From Thermatribacter sp048814795 (GTDB lineage: Bacteria; Atribacterota; Atribacteria; Atribacterales; Thermatribacteraceae): 64,000 nucleotides of DNA. Location of the stretch: contig CP184673.1 in NCBI GenBank assembly GCA_048814795.1, positions 1,674,001 to 1,738,000 of the forward strand, given 5' to 3'. Positions 51,974-59,648 of the stretch are shown piece by piece; the stretch's first letter is position 1; every line of letters starts with the position of its first letter. The notes beneath the pieces were generated by a model. It searched no databases. It worked only from the letters and a program-made list of their open reading frames with translations, and was not told the DNA's origin. Position numbers and translations under genes: made by a program.

Positions 51974-53428
51974 TTACTTTTCTTCCCGAATAGGCACATC
52001 GTCAAACTTAGTGGTTAATTCAATAGTCTTAGCAACAGCCTCAGCAATAGCATCGTCAATGCTAGCTTCTCCAGACATTGGTTTGTGGAAAACATTCATC
52101 TGCATTTCATAAACTTTACCACCGGCTTTGGCATTGAAATACCAGTAATCTGCAGTGTACTTAGCTTGTTCTTTCCAGATATCAACCAGATACTTGCAGA
52201 CCATTCCCAGCGGATAACTGTTTTCAGGAGTGTGCCATTCAGGATCCAGCAAAAGGTCCATTCTGGCGCTGAACTGACCGCCTTCCTTCATGAGCACCTT
52301 TTGGGTGTCATATGAAGCTATGTATCTAACCAGCCAGTAAGCAGCTTCAGGGTTTTTACTCGCCTTGGCAACGCCCACCGACCAGGCACCAGTATAGGGT
52401 TGACCACCAATGGTGGAATAAATGCCCAACTTTCCTTCAGGAACATGCTCTTTTAGAAGATCTGCAGTCCAAGTAAAGAGGCTGGCAAACTGATGTGGCT
52501 GGATAATAGCATAGCCCTCACCCTGCTGAGCGCAGGCGAAGTCAAAATTAGCCGTGAGACAACCAGCAGGAGCAAATTTAAGAAGAGATTGATATTGTTC
52601 CATAGATTCTTTAAGCTTAGCCTTATCTTCCTTGGTTATAACAAACTCTTTGAGATTGCCTTGTTCATCTCTTACTACAGTGGCATAGTCCCCACCTTTA
52701 CCCCAGAGCCAGCAAGTTATTTCATCGTTTATCTGATAAGCTCCCGCCATCATGGCTACACCATAAATGTCGTGATCAAGCGTTTCTCCCTTGAGGGTGT
52801 CACCCTTCTTTCTGGTGAAAAATTCCGCTTGATCATAAAGTTCTTCATAGGTTGTAGGAGGTTTCAGTTCATAGCCATATTTTGCTTTGAAAGCTGCCTG
52901 CTCAGTGGGATCATCGTAAACGTCCTGGCGAATAAACATCCCCATATGATAGGTATAGAAAGGCAACACCATCTGTTTACCTTCGCGGCTCTGACCACAG
53001 ATAAGGAGTACTGGTGAAATATTCTCGATGTCTTCTTTGAGTCCTTTCACACCACGTGGATCGTACTTTTCTGCCAGGTCTTCCAGGGGATAAAGGTAAT
53101 TCGACCATTCATCGGTCCAAGAAGTCTCAACGTATACTACATCATAGTAACCAGTTCCTGCCATGAGTTCTACATTTTCCTTGGAATAAACAACTGGAGA
53201 AGCAACTCGCTCGATGTTAACTTTTACTCCAGTAACCTTCTCGAACTCCTTGATGTACTCTATAACCTTATCCCAGGCAGCACCCGTTTCCACCATCATA
53301 TTTATAGCTTTCTTGTTCTTAATTTCCGGAATATCTTTTAAGCTGAACTTGCCATCCTGCGCAAAAACAGCTAAAGCAAAACTTAAGGCAAACAAAACTA
53401 CTAACACACAAACCAGACCTTTTTTCAT
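51974..53428 (-). CDS. ABC transporter solute-binding protein (family 1)
   Basis: A 484-residue secreted/anchored binding protein. The signal peptide is MKKGLVCVLVVLFALSFALA and following residues, ending VFAQ, without a lipobox Cys. Family-1 features include VIEYIKEFEKVTGVKVNIE, GTGYYDVVYVETSWTDEWSN and PYTGAWSVGVAKASKNPEAAYWLV. It captures the substrate, a sugar or polyol by context, for the two permeases. First gene of the importer operon, with AAGGAGG 10 bases ahead of ATG. 53429-53639 upstream holds no convincing promoter, only a run of G-tracts. Confidence 0.92.
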   Translation of the reverse strand: MKKGLVCVLVVLFALSFALAVFAQDGKFSLKDIPEIKNKKAINMMVETGAAWDKVIEYIKEFEKVTGVKVNIERVASPVVYSKENVELMAGTGYYDVVYVETSWTDEWSNYLYPLEDLAEKYDPRGVKGLKEDIENISPVLLICGQSREGKQMVLPFYTYHMGMFIRQDVYDDPTEQAAFKAKYGYELKPPTTYEELYDQAEFFTRKKGDTLKGETLDHDIYGVAMMAGAYQINDEITCWLWGKGGDYATVVRDEQGNLKEFVITKEDKAKLKESMEQYQSLLKFAPAGCLTANFDFACAQQGEGYAIIQPHQFASLFTWTADLLKEHVPEGKLGIYSTIGGQPYTGAWSVGVAKASKNPEAAYWLVRYIASYDTQKVLMKEGGQFSARMDLLLDPEWHTPENSYPLGMVCKYLVDIWKEQAKYTADYWYFNAKAGGKVYEMQMNVFHKPMSGEASIDDAIAEAVAKTIELTTKFDDVPIREEK

Positions 53429-53639
53429 CTCCTTTTTGCCTCCTTTCAGCTTTTCAAACTACCTGACTTTCAGAATCCCTTAAAAACACACCCAAAACAC
53501 CTAAACAACTCAGATAAAACTGCTACAATCCAATCCCTATACCACCACCCCCTTACTATCGGCGAATTTATGAAACCAAGTAAATCGTTCAACAGCTGAC
53601 CCCTCACCCAAAACCCAAAACCTTGCTTTACACTAGACT

Positions 53640-54653
53640 TTACCCACGATTCTTTAAATTCTGCCACTTTTCCATCTTCAAAACTTCCGGATTGGCAACA
53701 TTATCTGGTACGTAACCTTTAAAGAGAGTTAACACTCTTCGCACAGCCTCGGTAGCCATTTTAACAACACATTCTCTGGTTAAAGCGGCTGCATGAGGAG
53801 TAAGGATTACATTATTCATCCTCAAGAGAGGATTATCAGGTTCAGGAGGTTCCTTTTCAAAAACATCCAAACCAGCACCTCTAATTACCCCTTCTTTCAA
53901 AGCCCTGATAAGATCCTGTTCGTTAACAACACCACCACGAGCAACATTAACCAGGTAAGCTTCTGGTTTCATCAATTTCAGTTCTTTCCAGGAAATCATG
54001 TCCCGGGTGGTATCATTGAGTGGCACATGGATGGAAACAACATCAGAAGTGCGAAGCAACTCCTCAAGATCCACAAAATCAACAAAATCACAAAACTCCT
54101 CTTTCAGACTCTCCGATAAAAAGGGATCATATGCCAAAACCCTGGTCCCGGATAGCACATAAAAGTTTTTCGCCAACACTTGACCGATTTGCCCAAAACC
54201 AATAACACCGAGTTTCTTACCTGCAACATCCTGGGGATAATTTTTATACCTAACCCCAAAATTACCCTTCCTAACCTCGTTATCCAGAAAAAGAAGCTGT
54301 TTAAATAAAGCCAAAATCAGAGATAAAGCGTGTTCGGCAACGGTTGTTGCGTTAACGCCCAAACTTGAAGTTACAATAACACCCCTTCGTGTAGCTGCTT
54401 CAAGATCCACATTGTCAACACCAGCACCCGTTCTCGAAATAATCCACAAATCTTCGGCTTGCTCCAATAAGTCTTCAGTAATAGTTATACCCGTCCTTAA
54501 AATTATAGCCCTTGCTTTCTTCATCAAAGGAGCAACTACTGCAGGGTCTGGTTCAGGTGCTACTTTCACAGGCAATCCAGCTTCTTCCAAAATTTTTAGC
54601 GCTTTTTCTTCAATAGGTTGAGGAAGCAACACATACCATTCTTCTTGAGTCAT
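53640..54653 (-). CDS. D-isomer-specific 2-hydroxyacid dehydrogenase
   Basis: A 337-residue NAD(P)-dependent dehydrogenase. The Rossmann loop is LGVIGFGQIGQVLAKNF (GxGxxG, about 152), catalytic Arg is in NVARGGVVNEQDLI, Glu in AGLDVFEKEPPEPDNPLL and His in VILTPHAAALTRE. It resembles phosphoglycerate/glyoxylate/hydroxypyruvate reductases. In this sugar locus a reductase for a 2-keto acid such as glyoxylate or hydroxypyruvate is plausible; it need not be SerA, and it lacks an ACT domain. Confidence 0.9.
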   Translation of the reverse strand: MTQEEWYVLLPQPIEEKALKILEEAGLPVKVAPEPDPAVVAPLMKKARAIILRTGITITEDLLEQAEDLWIISRTGAGVDNVDLEAATRRGVIVTSSLGVNATTVAEHALSLILALFKQLLFLDNEVRKGNFGVRYKNYPQDVAGKKLGVIGFGQIGQVLAKNFYVLSGTRVLAYDPFLSESLKEEFCDFVDFVDLEELLRTSDVVSIHVPLNDTTRDMISWKELKLMKPEAYLVNVARGGVVNEQDLIRALKEGVIRGAGLDVFEKEPPEPDNPLLRMNNVILTPHAAALTRECVVKMATEAVRRVLTLFKGYVPDNVANPEVLKMEKWQNLKNRG

Positions 54654-54696
54654 TCCGCATCCCTTCTTAAGAAATTTCTTAATCCCAAAACCTTTA

Positions 54697-54728
54697 ATTT
54701 AAATATCATTCCTCACTGATATTTAAAT
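54697..54728. repeat. AT-rich 12-bp inverted repeat
   Basis: Arms 54697-54708 and 54717-54728 match perfectly around an 8-base loop, between the dehydrogenase start and the short-chain-dehydrogenase remnant. It is too AT-rich for a strong RNA hairpin; it could be an operator or the scar of a deletion. Confidence 0.6.
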
Positions 54729-54735
54729 CCCATAA

Positions 54736-54843
54736 TTAACTGGCACCATAAGAAGCCAGAACAACTAAAGCTTTAGCAACTTCTTCAGGAGCACTTAACC
54801 CTCGCAAGGGTATTTGAGTTTTCTCTGTCTTACCCAGTTCCAA
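54736..54843 (-). pseudogene. C-terminal remnant of a short-chain dehydrogenase
   Basis: The minus-strand reading ends in IPLRGLSAPEEVAKALVVLASYGAS followed by a stop, which closely matches the conserved SDR segment IPLGR-x-x-PEEVAKAVxFLAS. Only about 35 residues remain, from a TTG at 54843 that abuts AAGGAGGAG; the same frame extends up to the transketolase stop. The catalytic Tyr-Lys part and the final GG-rich end are missing. I read it as the wreck of a sugar/polyol dehydrogenase gene that once sat between transketolase and the hydroxyacid dehydrogenase. Confidence 0.6.
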
Positions 54844-54876
54844 CTCCTCCTTCCCTGTTAAAATCTTCGATATAAC

Positions 54877-55815
54877 CTACAAAGCATTTAAAATCTGCTT
54901 CGCTATTGCTTCCGCAAAAAGGCCATTCTTATTCAATAAATACTCCCTTTTCCCCGCAAAACCAAAGTTGCTGGATATGCCAAACTTCAAAAACCGAGGT
55001 ATCACTTCTACCTCATAAAAAGTCCTCAACAAGTTATCTCCCAAGCCCCCAACCAGGGAATGTTCTTCAATACTAACTACCAGGCCTGATTTATCAACAA
55101 TCTCTTTAATCAACTCTTTAGCAAGAGGTTTTGCGAAACGAGCGTTAAAAACGAAAGTTTTATAACCTTGCTTTTCCAAAACCTCAGCAACCTCTAACCC
55201 CACTTTTACCAGTTGACCCAGAGCAATAATGGTCACATCGGAACCTCTAAACTCTTCTTCAGAAAGTGGTTCAAAGTGTCCCACTTTAACCGGGCAATGC
55301 TTTCCCTTGAAAGCCCATTCTTTACCTCGAGCTCCAAACCTAAGGTAAACAGGCCCTTTCCAATCCCCAAAAAGGTATTTGCTCATTAAGAATGCATCCT
55401 CATAATCACAGGCTTCTCCAATCACAAGGTTATCAAGAGAAGAAAGAATGGCGATGTCCTCCAGGGCCTGATGAGTAAAACCAGCATATTGTGGGGAAAA
55501 ACCAGTATCAGTACCGCATATCTTAACATTAAGTGACCATTTGCAAATGTCAGTACGAATTTGCTCAAAGGCGCGCATAGTCAAGAAAGTAGCATATCCA
55601 GAAATCACGGGTATCATACCTTGCAGAGCAAGTCCGGCACAGATGCTCATCCCCGTCTGCTCACAAATTCCACACTCTATAAGTCGTTCAGGATAACGAT
55701 TTCTGACCTTTTTAAAGCGAGAAGCCGAATCTACCGAAACACAAATCACTTCTTTTTCATCGGCTTCTATAAGTTCAAGTAAAGCATCCTGAAAGGCTTC
55801 CCTTCTATTCACCAA
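54877..55815 (-). CDS. Transketolase, C-terminal subunit
   Basis: A 312-residue split transketolase C-terminal half: pyrimidine-binding domain with RLIECGICEQTGMSICAGLA (catalytic Glu, about 48) and Phe/Tyr-rich loop PVISGYATFLTMRAFEQIR, then the transketolase C domain (VTIIALGQLVKVGLEVAEVL). It works with the N-terminal subunit encoded upstream, which it overlaps by 11 bases, to transfer two-carbon units between sugar phosphates. Specialised split transketolases also exist for apulose phosphate and sulfosugars; this cannot be excluded. Confidence 0.92.
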   Translation of the reverse strand: MVNRREAFQDALLELIEADEKEVICVSVDSASRFKKVRNRYPERLIECGICEQTGMSICAGLALQGMIPVISGYATFLTMRAFEQIRTDICKWSLNVKICGTDTGFSPQYAGFTHQALEDIAILSSLDNLVIGEACDYEDAFLMSKYLFGDWKGPVYLRFGARGKEWAFKGKHCPVKVGHFEPLSEEEFRGSDVTIIALGQLVKVGLEVAEVLEKQGYKTFVFNARFAKPLAKELIKEIVDKSGLVVSIEEHSLVGGLGDNLLRTFYEVEVIPRFLKFGISSNFGFAGKREYLLNKNGLFAEAIAKQILNAL

Positions 55816-56623
55816 AAGAACCCTCCAAATACTCTCTCACTGCACTCTCCGGTATACCACAGTAGTGAGACTCAACTTTACCCTCGAGCTCAACAATACC
55901 CTTTCCCTTAACAGTCTTTGCCACTATAGCCAAAGGTTTATCTCCGCTATAGCTCTTCGCATTAGAGAAGACATTCCACAACGACTCCAGGTCATGACCA
56001 TCCACCGTTTCCACCAGCCAACCAAAGGTTTTTAGTTTCTCAGCAAGGGGATCCAGAGGATGAAGCTCTTCGGTGAATCCAGAAAGCTGCAAATAATTGC
56101 GATCTATTATGAGCACCAGGTTATCCAGTTCATAGCGAAAGGCAATAGGAAGACACTCCCAGTTGCTACCTTCATTAAATTCCCCATCACCAGCCAAAAC
56201 CCACACCTTGTAATCCAGATCTGTTTTCTTCAAAGCAAGCGCTAAACCAATGCCAACACCTAAACCGTGCCCCAGAGAACCAGTAGCTGCATCAACACCT
56301 GGTACTCCAAGCTCAGGGTGGATGCCCAGCAGGGTTTCTTCCCGGCAACAATATTCTCTGAAAAGGGACTCTGCCAAAAAGCTCCTTTCAGCAAGAACTG
56401 AATAAAGGGCCAGAGCTGCGTGACCCTTAGAAAGCACCAGCTGATCTCTTTCTCTTAAGTGAAGATTCTGGTCATTAATATCCAGGATACCGTTGTAAAG
56501 GCAGGTAAGTATTTCTACTATCGAAAGCGAGCCACCAACATGGCTTACTCCTGCTTTGTAAGTAGCCTGAATAATGCGTTTACGTATTCGATAAGCAAAT
56601 TTTTCCAGCTCTTCTTTCCGCAT
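55805..56623 (-). CDS. Transketolase, N-terminal (TPP-binding) subunit
   Basis: About 272 residues: the diphosphate-binding half of transketolase. Landmarks are AGVSHVGGSLSIVEIL (substrate His/Ser), LSKGHAALALYSVL and the TPP motif GDGEFNEGSNWECLPIAFRY (GDG-x(n)-N, about 145), followed by VDGHD. ATG 56623 has GGAAGG six bases upstream; an upstream TTG in frame is unlikely. The gene follows transaldolase by under 30 bases and is coupled to the C-terminal subunit gene. Confidence 0.92.
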   Translation of the reverse strand: MRKEELEKFAYRIRKRIIQATYKAGVSHVGGSLSIVEILTCLYNGILDINDQNLHLRERDQLVLSKGHAALALYSVLAERSFLAESLFREYCCREETLLGIHPELGVPGVDAATGSLGHGLGVGIGLALALKKTDLDYKVWVLAGDGEFNEGSNWECLPIAFRYELDNLVLIIDRNYLQLSGFTEELHPLDPLAEKLKTFGWLVETVDGHDLESLWNVFSNAKSYSGDKPLAIVAKTVKGKGIVELEGKVESHYCGIPESAVREYLEGSFGE

Positions 56624-56652
56624 CATAGTCCTTCCAGCAAATAAACCCAAAG

Positions 56653-57825
56653 TTACTCAGTAAAAATTTCCTCGATCTTACTCATAGCATCCGAAAAAGA
56701 ACGGAGATTATTAATTTGAGCTCCTGAGGCTTCTATTTCATCCATAGAGAATCCCTGAGCATCCCAGGTTCTACGCACAAAATCCAGCTTGCTTAGCTTA
56801 GCCTCAACTTCTTTAGGCATTTCCAGCACAAAATTCTCTATCGCTGTCTCATCGAGAAGCGTTATTCCCCAGGTGATAGCATCGGGATTCATGGTGATTA
56901 CAATTGGCAAGCGCGAAAGGGCTTTTAAATGCAGATAATCCTCACCTGGTCCTTTTCTGGTTGAACAAACCAGTACCTTGGTGGGGCTCTGTAGCTTTTC
57001 TACCTCTTCTACTGCTCTCTGAACCATCCGAATCCCAAACCAGCGCAAATCCGGCTCGGAAAGTTCGATTCCTTTCTTTTTTGCTTCCTCAAAGAGCTCT
57101 GGAGATTCTTCCCATCTTCCGCTCATCATGGTGATGACCGATCTCCAGCCACTGTAATCCACCCCACGCAGTAAACCTTTTTGGTACCCCCGCTTAACCG
57201 CCTGGGCAACCTGAAACACCTGAGGAGTACAGAAACAAGAGGTGGCATTGGTAGGAATACCCAACTCAGTCAAAAACTCAATCACCTTTAAACCAGCTTT
57301 GGTAGCAGGAATCTTGATCATTACATTAGGACCTACTTTAGAAAGCTGAAGGGCTTGAAACTTCATTATTTCTTCATCTTTGCTATAGCGAGGGTCCACT
57401 TGCACACAAACAAAGCCGTATTTCCTACTTCTGCGGTAAAAATTAGAGAGAAATTTATCTACACCAAGCTTTCCAGTCATCCAGTAAAGATCAAACCAGG
57501 ACAATTGCTCGCCTGCGCTAACCCTTGCTTGCTCGCTCTTTTCCTTAAGGTAAGAAACCACACCAGGATAACTCTGAAGGAACTTAAGAGTGAGAGGAGG
57601 ATTAGTAGTTACACCATCAAAAAAGAAAGTACCAGCCTCATTATGAGACATCCACCTATGAAGATGAACAATAGTTTCTTCATCAGCTCCATTTTCAGAT
57701 AGGTTAGAGATAAACTTACGATAAAAGCCAGGATGAGCATCCCACCATATTTCCAAATTGGGATTGTTCTGTTTAAGCAACTCCAACACTTGAGGACGTA
57801 TTTTCTGGGTCTTTAAAGAAGACAT
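56653..57825 (-). CDS. Transaldolase family protein (long form)
   Basis: A 390-residue transaldolase-fold enzyme. The TIM-barrel signature FFFDGVTTNPPLTLKFLQ (TNP motif, about 75) and the Schiff-base Lys in NVMIKIPATKAGLKVIEFL (about 172) are clear. It is longer than the 215-residue (MipB/TalC) and about 320-residue (TalB) types, and the N-terminal ~55 residues and C-terminal ~60 are not part of the core motif set. It should move a three-carbon dihydroxyacetone unit between sugar phosphates; a specialised substrate is possible. First gene of the locus, ATG behind AAGGAGG, with a promoter and palindrome just upstream. Confidence 0.87.
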   Translation of the reverse strand: MSSLKTQKIRPQVLELLKQNNPNLEIWWDAHPGFYRKFISNLSENGADEETIVHLHRWMSHNEAGTFFFDGVTTNPPLTLKFLQSYPGVVSYLKEKSEQARVSAGEQLSWFDLYWMTGKLGVDKFLSNFYRRSRKYGFVCVQVDPRYSKDEEIMKFQALQLSKVGPNVMIKIPATKAGLKVIEFLTELGIPTNATSCFCTPQVFQVAQAVKRGYQKGLLRGVDYSGWRSVITMMSGRWEESPELFEEAKKKGIELSEPDLRWFGIRMVQRAVEEVEKLQSPTKVLVCSTRKGPGEDYLHLKALSRLPIVITMNPDAITWGITLLDETAIENFVLEMPKEVEAKLSKLDFVRRTWDAQGFSMDEIEASGAQINNLRSFSDAMSKIEEIFTE

Positions 57826-57849
57826 AATAATTTTGCCTCCTTGGGTGAG

Positions 57850-57869
57850 AAATTTAACATGTTAAATTT
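57850..57869. promoter_or_regulatory. 20-bp perfect palindrome, candidate operator
   Basis: AAATTTAACATGTTAAATTT is perfectly self-complementary. It lies immediately downstream of the predicted transcription start of the transaldolase operon and ends 24 bases before its ATG. This is a typical repressor position; the SorC-type protein at 42143 is a candidate binder. Confidence 0.6.
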
Positions 57870-57877
57870 TTTGAAGT

Positions 57878-57906
57878 ATTTTAAGAGATTTTATCCGTCA
57901 GGTCAA
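57878..57906 (-). promoter_or_regulatory. Promoter of the transaldolase/sugar operon
   Basis: Minus strand TTGACC (57901-57906), 17-base spacer, TAAAAT (57878-57883), 53 bases ahead of the start codon. Predicted start of transcription is near 57871. Confidence 0.75.
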
Positions 57907-58009
57907 GAGAAAAAATTCACAATAAAATAAATTTTGCATTTTACCATCCCGAACTCAAAACCCTCTAAAGCCACCTCCACCAGCGGGCAACTCCTTGGTA
58001 GTGCTTTTC

Positions 58010-58038
58010 TTGACTAAAGAAAAAAAGCAATATACAAT
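58010..58038 (+). promoter_or_regulatory. Promoter of nifS-nifU-hydE
   Basis: TTGACT (58010-58015), 17-base spacer, TACAAT (58033-58038). Predicted start near 58045, about 53 bases before nifS. The leader contains a 7-bp inverted repeat, AGTTTTA/TAAAACT (58060-58080), a weak candidate operator. Between this and the divergent promoter (57907-58009) I see no gene. Confidence 0.72.
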
Positions 58039-58097
58039 GTTTTCAATTACTATTTCTATAGTTTTAGTAGAATTAAAACTTTAAGGGGGACTTTGTT

Positions 58098-59243
58098 ATG
58101 ATTTATCTCGACTACAACGCAACTACCCCCTGTGACCCCAGGGTTAAAGAAGCAATGCTGCCCTATCTGGAAGTAGATTTTGCCAACCCTTCCTCTCTTC
58201 ACACCCCCGGGCAAAAAGCGAGGAAAGCCATTGAGGAATCTCGCCAAAAAATTGCCGAGCTGATCAACGCCCGTGCAGAAGAAATCATCTTCACCTCAGG
58301 AGGAACCGAAGCCAATAATCTGGCTATTAAAGGAATAGCCTATAGAAAAAAGAAGGGGCATATTATCACTTCTTCTATAGAACATCCAGCAGTACTGAGA
58401 GTGTGCAAAGAGTTACAAAAAGAGGGTTTCAAAATTACCTTTCTCAGGGTCGACCAGCAAGGCGTTGTCGACCCCGAAGATGTTCGTAAAGCCATAACCA
58501 AGGATACTATTTTAATTTCCATAATGCATGTTAACAACGAAACTGGAGCCATCCAGCCCATAGAGGAAATTGCTAAAATCAGCAAAGAACATGAAATACC
58601 TTTTCATGCTGACTGTGTACAAAGCATAGGCAAAATACCAGTTGACCTGAAGGCGATCGGGGTAAACCTTGCTTCTGCTTCAGCTCACAAGTTTTACGGT
58701 CCGAAAGGTATAGGCTTTTTATACTTAGAAAGAGGAATCAGGCTTGCTCCACAAGTCGTAGGCGGACATCAGGAAAGAGGAATAAGGGGAGGTACCGAGA
58801 ACGTACCTGGAATAGTGGGACTGGGAAAAGCTATGGCTATCGCTTACAAAGAAATGTCAGAGGAAATCTCTAAAATAAGAGCCCTTAGAGACACCCTGGA
58901 AAGAGGCCTCAAGGAAAGCATACCAGAAATTAAAATCGTTTCTGAAAGAGCACCACGCATTCACAACACCTCTTTGGTTCTCGTAAAACACGTGGAAGGC
59001 GAATCAATGCTCCTTAGCCTTGATTTTGAAGGAATATGCGTATCCAGTGGCTCAGCTTGCACTTCTGGCTCCCTGGAACCATCTCATGTCCTTCTGGCCT
59101 GTGGAGTACCACCTGAAGAAGCCCACGGTTCCCTACGATTCAGTTTGGGAAAGTATACCACTGAAACGGAAATTAAAACCGTGCTTGAAGTGTTTCCTAA
59201 AATAGTAGAAAAACTAAGAAGTTTTTCTCCATTCAAAATCTAA
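58098..59243 (+). CDS. nifS: Cysteine desulfurase, NifS type
   Basis: PLP enzyme (381 residues) releasing sulfur from cysteine for Fe-S clusters. N-terminus MIYLDYNATTPCDPRVKEAM, FTSGGTEANNLAIKG, SIEHPAVL, PLP Lys in ASAHKFYGPKG (about 202) and catalytic Cys loop CVSSGSACTSGSLEPSHVLL (about 320, class I NifS/IscS with short loop). It starts the only rightward operon, with AGGGGG eight bases before ATG. Paired with nifU and with the hydrogenase maturase hydE, so it likely supplies clusters for hydrogenase assembly as well as general use. Confidence 0.95.
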   Translation: MIYLDYNATTPCDPRVKEAMLPYLEVDFANPSSLHTPGQKARKAIEESRQKIAELINARAEEIIFTSGGTEANNLAIKGIAYRKKKGHIITSSIEHPAVLRVCKELQKEGFKITFLRVDQQGVVDPEDVRKAITKDTILISIMHVNNETGAIQPIEEIAKISKEHEIPFHADCVQSIGKIPVDLKAIGVNLASASAHKFYGPKGIGFLYLERGIRLAPQVVGGHQERGIRGGTENVPGIVGLGKAMAIAYKEMSEEISKIRALRDTLERGLKESIPEIKIVSERAPRIHNTSLVLVKHVEGESMLLSLDFEGICVSSGSACTSGSLEPSHVLLACGVPPEEAHGSLRFSLGKYTTETEIKTVLEVFPKIVEKLRSFSPFKI

Positions 59244-59261
59244 AGAGAGGTTGAAAATAAA

Positions 59262-59648
59262 ATGTATAGCCAGAAGGTTTTAGATCATTTTCGCAATCCG
59301 CGCAATGTGGGCAGAATTGAAAACGCGGACGGGGTAGGACAAGTTGGGAATCCTATTTGTGGTGACGTAATGACCATCTATCTCAAAATAGAAAACGAAA
59401 TTATAAAAGACGCTAAATTTGAAACCTTTGGCTGTGGTGCTGCCATTGCCAGCTCTTCCATAGCCACCGAACTAATCAAAGGAAAAACTCTTGAGAAAGC
59501 ACTTGAAATAACCAATAAAGCTGTGGTAGAAGCTCTGGACGGCCTACCCAAGAACAAGATTCACTGTTCAGTACTTGCCGAGGAAGCCATTAAAAAAGCT
59601 ATTGAGGACTATCTGAAAAGAAAGGAAGCTCGCACCAATGCTGAATAA
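59262..59648 (+). CDS. nifU: Fe-S scaffold protein NifU/IscU
   Basis: A 128-residue IscU-type scaffold. The three cluster cysteines are present: NPICGDVMTIYL (about 34), FGCGAAIASSSIATEL (about 59) and KIHCSVLAEEA (about 103). The Asp after the first Cys is kept. It is the N-terminal IscU-like domain only, without the NifU central ferredoxin or C-terminal Nfu domain. It lies 18 bases after nifS and overlaps hydE by 11 bases. Confidence 0.94.
   Translation: MYSQKVLDHFRNPRNVGRIENADGVGQVGNPICGDVMTIYLKIENEIIKDAKFETFGCGAAIASSSIATELIKGKTLEKALEITNKAVVEALDGLPKNKIHCSVLAEEAIKKAIEDYLKRKEARTNAE

Noticed and set aside
53470..53667. 65-codon minus-strand frame between the hydroxyacid dehydrogenase and binding-protein genes
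   Set aside because: It starts inside the dehydrogenase gene in another frame, has no recognisable domain, and is rich in Trp/Gly/Phe as expected from a G/T-rich non-coding strand.
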